From Acidaminobacter sp964416305 (lineage in GTDB: Bacteria; Bacillota; Clostridia; Peptostreptococcales; Acidaminobacteraceae): 64,000 nucleotides of DNA. The stretch spans positions 62,001 to 126,000 of the forward strand of contig CAYQDM010000003.1 of NCBI GenBank assembly GCA_964416305.1, given 5' to 3'. Both the position numbers and the translations under genes were made by a program. A model generated the notes under the pieces. It was not told where the DNA came from. It was given only the letters and a program-made list of their open reading frames with translations, and made no database searches. The stretch's first letter is position 1, and each line of letters begins with the position of its first letter. Of the stretch, positions 50,770 to 59,304 are shown piece by piece.

Positions 50770-51984
50770 CTATTTAATATAAACGGGTGGCCGCGTCAAA
50801 TCCTGGGCTGAGGTATTTCGGCCGCACAGCAGTTCTCTAAGGTCGGTTGCTCTTATGTCAAACAGGAGCTGAGGGCCAATGACGGGATCTTTCAGATCAT
50901 GTGGGCTGATTCGGGTTAAAAGCGGCAGTGACGCTGTTTTTTTAGCCTGATTCAGCAGCTGTCGACCGCGATCATTGAAGGCCAAAATCCGAAGATAGGC
51001 AGGCAGCATTTCCCGGTTTTGACCGATCATAGTCTTGGGGATGTCCAGTAATATCTTGGCAAGAACTCTTTCGATACGACTTCTGGTATGCCGTTTGCTC
51101 TTTATGGCTGTCACCAGTGTTTCGTAGTCCATAGCGCTTTTGGCCGCAGTGAGAATTCTTTCCGGCAGTCCATCCTCCATGTCGTGGATCTGTGACAGAG
51201 TGTCCGGCGTGTGGAGAAGAAGTCTGTATCTCAGCAATTCATATCTAGTGCGTGGATCAGGGTAAAAGCCGGATGCCTTGCTTAAAGCGGTCATTGTCTG
51301 AGCCGGCACTGTCTTTTCGACTGTTGAGAGTGGTTCGCCGGATAAAAGCGCGCTGCGGATCGCAGACGCACTTGAGTAAATTTTTTGGGGATTCGCTTGT
51401 TCCAGAGACAAGTCGTGATAGCCATGGCCAGCCCTTTGAAGTGTAAAAGGCTCAAGTGAAGTGCCAAGGGCCTCAATGGCTTTAAGGTATTCAATCCCGA
51501 GAATATCATTGGGCGTCGCGGCTGCCTTTTGACCTGAGTCAGTCAGCAATTTAGCCTTAAGGGCAGGATAACTGAGTTCAGGATGTGATTTTCTGGCAGT
51601 TTTCCAGCGCGCATCGAGATGAGACAGGTCTTTAGCCGAGTTTCTAAGCGCCTCAAGTGAACCGCTCTCGCTGCCGAAGCTCAGAACATCTACCAAACCC
51701 AGCTGACTTAAGAGATAAACACCGGCGGCAGCGAAGTACTCTGCGCTTGAGACGGCAAACAGAGCCGGCAGCTCGATAATCAAGTCTGCGCCGCCCTGAA
51801 CAGCGGTGGAAGCTCTGGACCATTTATCAAGAAGCGCCGGCTCGCCGCGCTGAACGAAAGAACCGCTCATGACCGCGACGACTGTCTGCGCATTCAGGAG
51901 CCGCTTAGTCTCTGTGATATGATAGTGGTGTCCGAGGTGAAACGGATTATATTCGGTGATCATGCCTGCTGCTATGGGTGCCAT
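50770..51984 (-). CDS. tmcAL: TmcAL (YlbM), tRNA-Met cytidine acetate ligase
   Basis: Makes N4-acetylcytidine at the wobble position of elongator tRNA-Met using acetate and ATP. It begins MAPIAAGMITEYNPFHLGHHYH, with the HxGH nucleotidyltransferase motif, followed by VAVMSGSFVQRGEPAL, KWSRASTAVQGGADLIIELP and the FGSESG segment, all diagnostic. 404 residues. GGGAGG lies before the ATG on the minus strand. It is divergent from ackA, which makes acetate. Confidence 0.93.
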   Translation of the reverse strand: MAPIAAGMITEYNPFHLGHHYHITETKRLLNAQTVVAVMSGSFVQRGEPALLDKWSRASTAVQGGADLIIELPALFAVSSAEYFAAAGVYLLSQLGLVDVLSFGSESGSLEALRNSAKDLSHLDARWKTARKSHPELSYPALKAKLLTDSGQKAAATPNDILGIEYLKAIEALGTSLEPFTLQRAGHGYHDLSLEQANPQKIYSSASAIRSALLSGEPLSTVEKTVPAQTMTALSKASGFYPDPRTRYELLRYRLLLHTPDTLSQIHDMEDGLPERILTAAKSAMDYETLVTAIKSKRHTRSRIERVLAKILLDIPKTMIGQNREMLPAYLRILAFNDRGRQLLNQAKKTASLPLLTRISPHDLKDPVIGPQLLFDIRATDLRELLCGRNTSAQDLTRPPVYIK

Positions 51985-52061
51985 GTGAACCTCCCTCGAC
52001 GAAAATGTATCTTACATTGTGAAAATATTAATGCATTATGTATACAATTTGTGTTTCTGGC

Positions 52062-52089
52062 TTGTAATATTTCTAATTTAATTTATAAT
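52062..52089 (+). promoter_or_regulatory. Promoter of ackA
   Basis: TTGTAA (52062-52067), 16 bases, TATAAT (52084-52089), 43 bases before the ATG. A second candidate lies upstream: TTGTGA at 52017-52022 with TATACA at 52041-52046. The gap between tmcAL and ackA is AT rich. Confidence 0.55.
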
Positions 52090-52132
52090 AATAACGAGTG
52101 AAGTTCAATCGATTTTAATTGGGAGGTCTATC

Positions 52133-53332
52133 ATGAACGTATTGGTTATTAACTGTGGTTCATCTTCATTGAAGTATCAGCTGATGAATATGCAGGATGA
52201 AACTCTTCTTGCTAAAGGTCTTGTTGAGAGAATTGGCATTGAAGGATCTGTTCTGAAGCACGAAAAAGAGGGCAGAGACAAAGAAGTTATTATGGTACCT
52301 ATGAAGAATCACAAAGATGCGCTTAATGAAGTTCTTAAGGCACTTGTGGATGAAAACTATGGCGCGGTAAAGTCTTTGGACGAAATTGACGCCGTCGGAC
52401 ACCGTGTCGTTCACGCAGGTGAAAAGTACAGCGGCTCAGTTCTGATTACTGAAGACGTCATGGCAGCACTCGAAGAGTGTATCGATCTCGCGCCACTGCA
52501 TAACCCGCCAAACATCATGGGTATTGAAGCAATTCAGGAGCTGATCCCAACGGTTCCAAACGTTGGCGTTTTCGATACGGCATTCCATCAGACTATGCCG
52601 CCTGAGGCTTATATTTATCCAATCCCTTATGAATATTATGAAAAGTATAAAGTTCGCCGCTACGGTTTCCACGGCACAAGCCACCGTTATGTTGCAGAAA
52701 GAGCAGCGGACATGATGGGCAAGCCAATGACAGAACTGAAACTGATCAGCTGCCACCTTGGCAACGGCGCCAGTGTTACAGCCATCAAGCACGGCAAATC
52801 AGTCGCGACCAGCATGGGCTTCACACCGCTTGAAGGCCTGATCATGGGAACGCGCTGCGGTGACATTGACCCGGCGATCATCACTTTCCTCATGGAAAAA
52901 GAAAATCTTGACATTGAAGGCATCAACAACGTCCTCAATAAAAAATCAGGCGTCCTCGGCATTTCCGGCGTCAGCAGCGACTTCAGAGACATTGAGAATG
53001 CTGCAAAAGATGGCAATGAGCGCGCAGCACTTGCCCTCGAAACTTTTGATGATCGCGTCAGACAATATATCGCAGCTTACACGGCTGAAATGGGCGGCGT
53101 GGATGCAGTCATCTTCACTGCAGGTCTTGGTGAGAACTCAATCACAAACCGCGCAGACATCTGCAGAAACCTTGAATTTATGGGCCTTAAAGTCAGTGAC
53201 GAGCGCAACAACGTTCGCGGTAAAGAGACTTTCATCAATACTGACGATTCCAAAGTCAAAGTTCTCGTCATTCCTACCAACGAAGAGCTTATGATCGCAC
53301 GCGACACAGTTGAGATCGTCAAAGGCCTGTAG
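52133..53332 (+). CDS. ackA: AckA, acetate kinase
   Basis: Converts acetyl phosphate and ADP to acetate and ATP, a main energy step in fermenters. It begins MNVLVINCGSSSLKYQL, with HRVVHAGEKYSG, GVFDTAFHQTMP, YGFHGTSHRYV, LGNGASVTAI and FTAGLGENS. 399 residues is normal. It has its own promoter and terminator. No pta gene is adjacent. Confidence 0.97.
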   Translation: MNVLVINCGSSSLKYQLMNMQDETLLAKGLVERIGIEGSVLKHEKEGRDKEVIMVPMKNHKDALNEVLKALVDENYGAVKSLDEIDAVGHRVVHAGEKYSGSVLITEDVMAALEECIDLAPLHNPPNIMGIEAIQELIPTVPNVGVFDTAFHQTMPPEAYIYPIPYEYYEKYKVRRYGFHGTSHRYVAERAADMMGKPMTELKLISCHLGNGASVTAIKHGKSVATSMGFTPLEGLIMGTRCGDIDPAIITFLMEKENLDIEGINNVLNKKSGVLGISGVSSDFRDIENAAKDGNERAALALETFDDRVRQYIAAYTAEMGGVDAVIFTAGLGENSITNRADICRNLEFMGLKVSDERNNVRGKETFINTDDSKVKVLVIPTNEELMIARDTVEIVKGL

Positions 53333-53368
53333 GATTCGGATCTATAAATCATACATCGCAAGGTTTTG

Positions 53369-53400
53369 GACGCGAACCTGAAAAGGTTCGCGTCTTCTTA
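53369..53400 (+). terminator. Terminator after ackA
   Basis: An 11-base perfect stem GACGCGAACCT / AGGTTCGCGTC closed by a GAAA tetraloop (53369-53394), then TTCTTA. Confidence 0.8.
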
Positions 53401-53509
53401 TGATTTCAATTTCATTTGAGTTTTTTCCGAAATTTGGTGTACAAAGCACGGCGGTTAGGTGTATAATAACTAAGCCGTGGGCTTGTTGGAAAGTGGCAAG
53501 TAATTATGC

Positions 53510-53538
53510 TTGACAAAAGAACTGGCCGCTTATATAAT
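53510..53538 (+). promoter_or_regulatory. Consensus sigma-A promoter of yceD-rpmF
   Basis: TTGACA (53510-53515), 17 bases, TATAAT (53533-53538): both boxes are perfect. A second TATAAT at 53462-53467 has no good -35. No FapR-type palindrome is present here. Confidence 0.9.
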
Positions 53539-53565
53539 TATCATGTTGTAAACTAGAGGTGTCAT

Positions 53566-54075
53566 ATGGTTCTCAATCTCACAAATGTGATCAGCGGAAA
53601 GCTGAGCCAAATGCCTTTTGAAATGACGCTTACTCTGGATCTGTCCGACTTTGAGATTTATGGTGCGGAAGGTGTTTCGCCCTTTCAAGTCAAAGGTATG
53701 GTAGAGCGCAGAGGCGTGGAGCTGGAAATTGATGTCCACTATTCGGGCACATTTAAATTTTCATGCAACCGCTGTCTGATTCCGGTCGAATTGAAATTTG
53801 AACGGGACCTGACAAAGCAGATCATTCGGCAGGGCGGCGAATTCATTGAAGAGGATGAGCAGTCTCTTTTCATTGAAGACTACAATGTCGACATTGAACG
53901 GCTTGTGGTCGACGAAATCCACCTCTCAATGCCAATTCAAGTCTTGTGCGATCCTTCGTGCAAGGGCATTTGTCCAAATTGCGGAAAGTCGCTGAATGAG
54001 GATGAATGTACATGTTCCGAGGACAGGGTCGACCCTAGACTCGAGAGCCTCAAGAACTTTTTTAGTCAGAATTAA
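53566..54075 (+). CDS. yceD: YceD/DUF177 family protein
   Basis: 169-residue protein found directly before rpmF in most bacteria and linked to large-subunit rRNA levels in plants and E. coli. Conserved CNRCL and the C-terminal CDPSCKGICPNCGKSL with CTC, a likely zinc site. The start at 53566 follows an AGAGGTG site. rpmF lies 13 bases after the stop. Confidence 0.92.
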   Translation: MVLNLTNVISGKLSQMPFEMTLTLDLSDFEIYGAEGVSPFQVKGMVERRGVELEIDVHYSGTFKFSCNRCLIPVELKFERDLTKQIIRQGGEFIEEDEQSLFIEDYNVDIERLVVDEIHLSMPIQVLCDPSCKGICPNCGKSLNEDECTCSEDRVDPRLESLKNFFSQN

Positions 54076-54088
54076 GGAGGTGTGATCA

Positions 54089-54268
54089 ATGGCAGTACCT
54101 AAGCGTAAGATTTCCAAAGCAAGACGTGACAAGAGAAGAGCCTCGAACATTAAGATGGACGCTCCGAACATCATCGAGTGCCCACAGTGCCATGAGCCTA
54201 ACGTACCGCATCGTGTCTGTGGCTCTTGTGGTTACTATAAAGGCATAGAAGTGGTATCCGTTAAGTAA
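54089..54268 (+). CDS. rpmF: Ribosomal protein bL32
   Basis: 59-residue large-subunit protein beginning MAVPKRKISKARRDKRRA, with the zinc ribbon CPQC and CGSC. AAGGAGG precedes the ATG at 54089. The gene is too short for many ORF searches. It is co-transcribed with yceD and ended by the terminator at 54307. Confidence 0.97.
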   Translation: MAVPKRKISKARRDKRRASNIKMDAPNIIECPQCHEPNVPHRVCGSCGYYKGIEVVSVK

Positions 54269-54306
54269 CACAGTACCATTCAATTGAATACGCAAACAGT
54301 ATTCAG

Positions 54307-54332
54307 AGCAGGTTGATCTCAGCCTGCTTTTT
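54307..54332 (+). terminator. Terminator after rpmF
   Basis: AGCAGGTTGA and TCAGCCTGCT arms with a minimal loop and one G-U pair, followed by TTTTTG. It separates rpmF from fapR. Confidence 0.8.
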
Positions 54333-54371
54333 GCATGCCCAAAAGGTGGTCTGCCGTAACTTAAATATTTA

Positions 54372-54380
54372 TGTTATAAT
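54372..54380 (+). promoter_or_regulatory. Extended -10 promoter of fapR-plsX
   Basis: TGtTATAAT at 54372-54380, 43 bases before the fapR ATG, without a recognisable -35. No TTAGTA-type FapR palindrome overlaps it. Confidence 0.5.
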
Positions 54381-54423
54381 AGGACCAGGCGCTAAAAGCT
54401 ACAGTAAATGGAGTGATTTCCCT

Positions 54424-54990
54424 ATGGCCAGATATAAAAAGCAGGAGCGTTTGAACCGTCTGACTGAGATTCTGACACAGGATCCGTTTTTGACGGATGA
54501 GGAGCTCAGCGAAGAGTTGGGTGTCAGCATTCAGACCATCCGTCTGGACCGCATGCAGCTAAACATCCCTGAACTGAGAGAGCGCGTCCGCAAGGTTGCG
54601 ACTGATAACTACGATAAAGTGAAAACCCTTGGGCGCGGAGAAATCGTCGGTGAACTGATCGACCTGGAACTCAACAAACGAGGCATTTCTGTCCTTGAGA
54701 CAGACGAAACCCTCGCTTTCGAAAAAACCAAGATCGTCAAAGGCCATTACATTTTTGCCATGGCGGAGTCGTTGGCTATGGCAGTGATTGACGCTCATGT
54801 CGCTTTAACCGGCGTTGCCAACATCAAATACCGTGTACCGGTCATCGCCGGTCAGAAATTGGTGGCAAAAGCCGAGCTGGTCAGAGTCAGAGGCACTGAG
54901 TATTTTATTCACATCAACATCACCAGCAATCAAGATCAAGTATTCAGGGGCAAGTTCATCCTCGTTGCCCTGGACGGGAGTGTGATTTAA
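54424..54990 (+). CDS. fapR: FapR, malonyl-CoA-responsive repressor of lipid synthesis
   Basis: 188-residue repressor. The N-terminal DeoR-like HTH (about residues 8-55: ERLNRLTEIL, DEELSEELGVSIQTIRLDRMQL) is followed by a hot-dog domain that binds malonyl-CoA in B. subtilis (about 85-185). GGAGTG before ATG 54424 decides the start. A long upstream extension of the frame runs over the promoter and is not real. It sits 2 bases before plsX. Confidence 0.95.
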   Translation: MARYKKQERLNRLTEILTQDPFLTDEELSEELGVSIQTIRLDRMQLNIPELRERVRKVATDNYDKVKTLGRGEIVGELIDLELNKRGISVLETDETLAFEKTKIVKGHYIFAMAESLAMAVIDAHVALTGVANIKYRVPVIAGQKLVAKAELVRVRGTEYFIHINITSNQDQVFRGKFILVALDGSVI

Positions 54991-54992
54991 GT

Positions 54993-56036
54993 ATGACAAT
55001 CCGGATTGGAATAGATGCCATGGGTGGCGACCATGCGCCTGAAGCCGTCGTCAAAGGCGCTGTGGAAGCGCTCTCCATGATCAGTGCGGATCTCGTGCTG
55101 ATTGGCATGGAAGACCAGATCAAAGCGCAGCTCGCTTCTTTAAAGTATGATGCAAATCGATTGATCATTCATCATGCCAGCGAGGTTATTGAGAACGAAG
55201 ATAAGCCCGTCAGGGCCATCAAGAGCAAAAAAGATGCCTCCATGGTCGTCGGTTTTGAAATGCTTAAAAATGGACAAATCGACGCGCTTCTGTCTGCAGG
55301 CAATACCGGTGCGCTCTTAGCGGGCGGACTCTTAAAAGTCGGCAGAATCAAAGGCCTGGACAGGCCTGCGCTTTGTCTGCCGTATCCGACATCGAAAGGT
55401 TTCAGCGTCCTGATTGATGCTGGTTCAAACGCTGACTGCAAGCCCCATAACCTCTACGAGTTCGCTGTTATGGGCACTATTTATGCCCGTGATGTCCTTG
55501 GCATTGAAAATCCTACAGTAGGGATCGCTAACATCGGCATAGAGGAGGGAAAGGGCAACATTCTTGTGGTGGATGCTTATCCAATTCTGAAAGCCAGTGA
55601 TCTCAACTTTATTGGCAATATCGAAGCCCGGGATATTCCGGATGGGGTGTGTGACGTCATTGTCTGTGACGGGTTCACCGGCAACATAATTCTGAAATTG
55701 TCTGAGGGTGTCGCCTCCAGTTTCAGCGGCATGTTGAAAGCTCAGCTTATGAAAACTAAAAAGAACATGTTGCTTGGCTTGCTGCTCAAGGGTGTCTTTA
55801 CGGAGCTTAAGAAAAAAATGGATTACACGGAATATGGCGGTGCGCCGTTCCTTGGGACGGAAGGACTTATCGTCAAAGCCCACGGCAGCTCGAATGCAAA
55901 GGCCATCAAAAATGCCATCCGTTACGCCGAAGTCTGCGTGAAGAGCCAAGTGGTGGAGCGAATCCGCGAAGAGCTTGGAAGGAAGGACCTCGAGGCGGCA
56001 AGACTATCCTCTGCACCTGAAAGCCAGGAAAGTTGA
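54993..56036 (+). CDS. plsX: PlsX, phosphate acyltransferase
   Basis: Makes acyl phosphate from acyl-ACP for phosphatidic acid synthesis. It begins RIGIDAMGGDHAPEAVVKGA, with the GNTGALLAGGL and VCDGFTGNI segments of the family. 347 residues. It shares a transcript with fapR and is followed by a strong terminator, so fabH-fabF form a separate unit. Confidence 0.95.
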   Translation: MTIRIGIDAMGGDHAPEAVVKGAVEALSMISADLVLIGMEDQIKAQLASLKYDANRLIIHHASEVIENEDKPVRAIKSKKDASMVVGFEMLKNGQIDALLSAGNTGALLAGGLLKVGRIKGLDRPALCLPYPTSKGFSVLIDAGSNADCKPHNLYEFAVMGTIYARDVLGIENPTVGIANIGIEEGKGNILVVDAYPILKASDLNFIGNIEARDIPDGVCDVIVCDGFTGNIILKLSEGVASSFSGMLKAQLMKTKKNMLLGLLLKGVFTELKKKMDYTEYGGAPFLGTEGLIVKAHGSSNAKAIKNAIRYAEVCVKSQVVERIREELGRKDLEAARLSSAPESQES

Positions 56037-56111
56037 TCAAACAATCGGGGAAGCAGCAGACTTAAGAGTAATTTAAGAAATGCTGGATCAGTTGAAAATA
56101 CAGGCTTGAAT

Positions 56112-56142
56112 GGGCACTTCAATGTGAGTGCCCGTTTTTTTT
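56112..56142 (+). terminator. Terminator after plsX
   Basis: GGGCACT (56112-56118), 8-base loop, AGTGCCC (56127-56133), then G and eight Ts. Confidence 0.9.
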
Positions 56143-56154
56143 CGCCCAGGGACT

Positions 56155-56182
56155 TGCCATATGGCGTTGTATCGTATATATT
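56155..56182 (+). promoter_or_regulatory. Promoter of the fabH operon
   Basis: TTGCCA (56155-56160), 16 bases, TATATT (56177-56182), each five of six. The FapR operator overlaps the -10 and the predicted start. Confidence 0.6.
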
Positions 56183-56199
56183 AGTAGCAGATACTAATA
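56179..56199 (+). promoter_or_regulatory. FapR operator
   Basis: TATTAGTA (56179-56186), 5 bases, TACTAATA (56192-56199): a perfect 8-base palindrome matching the known FapR box core TTAGTA...TACTAA. It should block the fabH promoter when malonyl-CoA is low. Confidence 0.85.
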
Positions 56200-56240
56200 C
56201 GAGAAATAAATAACAAGTTTTAACATCTGGAGATGATATT

Positions 56241-57230
56241 TTGATCAACCGAAAGAGTCGCATTCTAGGAACCGGCATGGCCCTCCCTGAGCGCATTGTG
56301 ACCAATTTTGATATGGAAAAGATCGTCGAAACCTCGGATGAGTGGATCCGCACCCGTACGGGCATCTCTGAGAGACGCTTTGCCGAAGGTAACGAGACCA
56401 ACTCCTCACTCTCCATCCAAGCCGCACAAATGGCACTTAAAAATGCAGGTGTGACGGCAGATCAGATCGATCTGATTATAGTCGCGACTATTACACCGGA
56501 TATGGTGTTTCCGGCAACCGCCTGCATAGTGCAGGATAAAATTGGCGCCACAAAAGCAGCAGCCTTCAATCTTGAAGCCGCCTGCTCGGGATTCTTATAT
56601 GGCCTCGCCGTTGCAGACCGATTTGTCGCCTCCGGCATGCACAAATATGTGCTGGTGATTGGCACCGAAGTCATGTCAAAAATTGTAGACTTTAAAGACC
56701 GCAATACCTGTGTTCTCTTTGGAGACGGTTCCGGTGCGGTCGTGGTAGGGCCTTCTGAAGACAATGATCGCGGCCTTTTAGGCTTTGACCTGGGATCTGA
56801 CGGATCTGGCGGTAAATATCTTTATGTGCCTGCAGGCGGCACAGAGAAGCCTGCGACACATGAAACCGTTGAAGCGCGAGAGCATTTTATCAAGATGGAA
56901 GGCAAAGAAGTTTTTAAATTTGCAGTGCGCGTCATGGAAAATGCCTCGCTCAGAGCCATTGAAAATTCAGGGGTTTCTTTTGAAGATATCGATTTCCTGG
57001 TCCCGCACCAGGCAAATGAGCGCATTATTCTGGCTGCGGCTAAGCGGCTTCAGCTGCCTATGGAAAAAGTTCAAGTCAATCTTGATAAATATGGAAATAT
57101 GTCAGCAGCGTCCATCCCGGTCGCGCTTCATGAAGCGGTCATACAAGGCAAACTCAAAGAAGGAGATCATGTCATCATGGTCGGCTTCGGAGGCGGCCTG
57201 ACGTGGGGCGCCTGCGTCATGAAGTGGTAG
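56241..57230 (+). CDS. fabH: FabH, 3-oxoacyl-ACP synthase III
   Basis: Starts fatty acid chains by condensing acyl-CoA with malonyl-ACP. The catalytic triad is visible: C115 (EAACSGF), H256 (PHQANERI) and N286 (YGNMSAASIP). 329 residues. TTG 56241 has GGAG eight bases upstream. First gene of the FapR-controlled unit; fabD follows after 11 bases. Confidence 0.96.
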   Translation: MINRKSRILGTGMALPERIVTNFDMEKIVETSDEWIRTRTGISERRFAEGNETNSSLSIQAAQMALKNAGVTADQIDLIIVATITPDMVFPATACIVQDKIGATKAAAFNLEAACSGFLYGLAVADRFVASGMHKYVLVIGTEVMSKIVDFKDRNTCVLFGDGSGAVVVGPSEDNDRGLLGFDLGSDGSGGKYLYVPAGGTEKPATHETVEAREHFIKMEGKEVFKFAVRVMENASLRAIENSGVSFEDIDFLVPHQANERIILAAAKRLQLPMEKVQVNLDKYGNMSAASIPVALHEAVIQGKLKEGDHVIMVGFGGGLTWGACVMKW

Positions 57231-57241
57231 GAGGCAAATAA

Positions 57242-58192
57242 ATGAACAAAATTGGAGTAGTTTTTCCGGGCCAGGGTGCCCAGTATGTAGGGATGGGCAA
57301 AGAGTTCGCTGCTCAGTTTGAAAGTGCCAGAGCGATCTTCGATCTGGCTGGAAAAAGTCTTAATATGGATATGAGCGCCCTGTGCTTCGACAGCAGTGAA
57401 GAAGCGCTTCAGAAAACTGAAAATACTCAGCCTTCCATTCTGACTGTCAGCTATGCCATTTACACTGCCGTCAAGGAAGCTTTAGGTCTTGAGCCTGACG
57501 CTTTCGCCGGACTTTCTCTAGGTGAGTACACAGCACTGGTTGCTGCAGATGCTATGACCTTTGAGGATGCGGTGCAGATTGTCAGAAAGCGCGGACAGTT
57601 CATGCAGGAAGAAGTGCCTATTGGTAAAGGCGGAATGGCAGCGCTGCTTGGCGTCGAGCGTGAGGATGTCCTGAAGGTCTGTGAAGAAGCCTCAGCCTTT
57701 GGTATTTGTGAACCTGCGAACTTTAACTGCCCTAAGCAGGTCGTTGTAGCAGGCGAGCTGGAAGCGGTCAAAAAAGCCATTGAAATTTCAAAGAACTACG
57801 GTGCGAAAAAAGCAGTTTTGCTTCCGGTTTCAGCCCCATTCCACACGAGTATGCTGCTTGGAGCGGGTGAAAAACTGAGACAGGAAATGCAGAAATACGA
57901 ATTTAAGGCAGCTTTACATCCGGTTTATTCCAACGTGACGGGTGACCGACTTGACTCTGACACAGATGTCAGGGAGAACCTCGTCAAACAGGTCTTCAAC
58001 TCTGTTCTTTGGGAAGACTGCGTCGCTGCCATGGTCAGAGACGGCATCACGACTTTCATTGAAGTTGGTCCCGGTAACGCACTGACTAAGTTTATCCGAA
58101 AAATTGACAAAGAAGTCGACGTTTATAACGTAGAAAAACCAGAAGACCTTGAGGCGCTCAGAGAGAAATTAAAGGAGGAAGCCCATGTTTAA
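57242..58192 (+). CDS. fabD: FabD, malonyl-CoA:ACP transacylase
   Basis: Transfers malonyl from CoA to ACP. Nucleophile S92 in GLSLGEYTAL, with PGQGAQYVGMG at the start and SAPFHTSML carrying the catalytic His. 316 residues. AGGAGG precedes the ATG, and the end overlaps fabG by 8 bases. fabK, which sits between fabH and fabD in many Clostridia, is absent. Confidence 0.96.
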   Translation: MNKIGVVFPGQGAQYVGMGKEFAAQFESARAIFDLAGKSLNMDMSALCFDSSEEALQKTENTQPSILTVSYAIYTAVKEALGLEPDAFAGLSLGEYTALVAADAMTFEDAVQIVRKRGQFMQEEVPIGKGGMAALLGVEREDVLKVCEEASAFGICEPANFNCPKQVVVAGELEAVKKAIEISKNYGAKKAVLLPVSAPFHTSMLLGAGEKLRQEMQKYEFKAALHPVYSNVTGDRLDSDTDVRENLVKQVFNSVLWEDCVAAMVRDGITTFIEVGPGNALTKFIRKIDKEVDVYNVEKPEDLEALREKLKEEAHV

Positions 58193-58925
58193 GGATCAAG
58201 TGGTACTCGTTACGGGCGGTACTCGGGGCATTGGAAGGGCGATCAGCCTTGAATTCGCTCGAAAAGGCGCCAAACTCGTCGTCAATTACACCTCAAGTGA
58301 AGAAAAAGCCAAAGCACTGGTGGAAGAACTGTCAGCTATGGGCTGTGAAGCTATTGCCGTTCAAGCGGATGTATCCAAGTCTGAAGACGCGGACCGGCTT
58401 ACTGCAGAAGCGATCAAGAAATTTGGCAAAATTGATATCCTTATCAACAATGCGGGCATAACGAGAGACAATCTCATAATCCGCATGAAGGAATCCGACT
58501 GGGATGAAGTCATGAATGTCAACTTGAAAGGCGCTTTCCTGATGAGTAAAGCGGTAGGCAAGCTGATGCTCAAAGCCAGAAGCGGTGCCATGGTCAATTT
58601 GACTTCCGTTGTAGGCATCATGGGCAACGCGGGACAATCCAACTACAGCGCCAGTAAGGCAGGTGTCATTGGTCTGACTAAATCTCTGGCAAGAGAGTTT
58701 GCTCCACGCGGCATAAGGGTTAACGCGGTGGCGCCGGGCTACATTCTGACTGACATGACGAATGTTCTCAGCGAGGACGCGACCACGCACTTTACTTCAC
58801 AGATCCCTCTCGGACGAGCGGGTACTCCGGAGGACGTCGCAAAAGTAGTCAGCTTCCTGTGCTCACAGGACAGCGCTTATTTGACAGGGCAAGTCATTCA
58901 TGTCGACGGCGGCATGTTGATTTAA
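58185..58925 (+). CDS. fabG: FabG, 3-oxoacyl-ACP reductase
   Basis: NADPH-dependent short-chain dehydrogenase of fatty acid elongation. Cofactor loop VTGGTRGIGRAI at the N-terminus, NNAGIT, and the catalytic SVVGIMGNAGQSNYSASKAG with Ser, Tyr and Lys. 246 residues. It overlaps fabD, with AAGGAGG as ribosome site. Confidence 0.96.
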   Translation: MFKDQVVLVTGGTRGIGRAISLEFARKGAKLVVNYTSSEEKAKALVEELSAMGCEAIAVQADVSKSEDADRLTAEAIKKFGKIDILINNAGITRDNLIIRMKESDWDEVMNVNLKGAFLMSKAVGKLMLKARSGAMVNLTSVVGIMGNAGQSNYSASKAGVIGLTKSLAREFAPRGIRVNAVAPGYILTDMTNVLSEDATTHFTSQIPLGRAGTPEDVAKVVSFLCSQDSAYLTGQVIHVDGGMLI

Positions 58926-58945
58926 TAGACATTTGCTGATATAGT
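58917..58945 (+). promoter_or_regulatory. Promoter of acpP
   Basis: TTGATT (58917-58922), 17 bases, TGaTATAGT (extended -10 at 58937-58945). The -35 lies in the last codons of fabG. It would give acpP extra expression. Confidence 0.6.
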
Positions 58946-59004
58946 TTATTCACGTAAGTTTAAATCTAAAAAAAAACAAAAAAAGATAAGGACAGGTGGA
59001 CATT

Positions 59005-59238
59005 ATGTTTGAAAAAATTAAAGAGATTATCATTGATCAGCTCGGCCTTGATGAAGATGTTGTAATTACGGAAGCGACTTCCCTGATGGCAGATCTGGAA
59101 GCAGACTCATTGGATGCTGTTGAAATCATCATGGCGTTTGAAGACGAGTTTGGCATTGAAATTCCAGACGAGGATGCTGAAAACTTCAAGAACATTGGTG
59201 ACATCTACCACTTCATTCAGTCAAAAAAAGCTGAATAA
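59005..59238 (+). CDS. acpP: AcpP, acyl carrier protein
   Basis: 77-residue acidic protein that carries growing acyl chains on phosphopantetheine, attached at S35 in the EADSLDAVEI motif. ATG 59005 has AGGTGG five bases upstream; an in-frame GTG at 58996 is part of that site. It has its own promoter and is followed by a terminator. Confidence 0.96.
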   Translation: MFEKIKEIIIDQLGLDEDVVITEATSLMADLEADSLDAVEIIMAFEDEFGIEIPDEDAENFKNIGDIYHFIQSKKAE

Positions 59239-59250
59239 CCAAGGACTTGA

Positions 59251-59272
59251 GGGGCACTTGCTGCCCCTTTTT
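59251..59272 (+). terminator. Terminator between acpP and fabF
   Basis: GGGGCA (59251-59256), CTTGC loop, TGCCCC (59262-59267), five Ts. It probably gives partial read-through so that acpP exceeds fabF. Confidence 0.75.
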
Positions 59273-59304
59273 CAATAGGTACCATTTCTCGGGAGGGAAG
59301 CCGT

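Noticed and set aside
50579..50782. Possible 67-residue plus-strand protein after the coiled-coil gene
   Set aside because: The frame runs straight through the large bidirectional terminator hairpin and lacks a ribosome site.
54313..54423. N-terminal extension of fapR
   Set aside because: It would run over the fapR promoter, and the HTH begins right after ATG 54424, which has a GGAG site.
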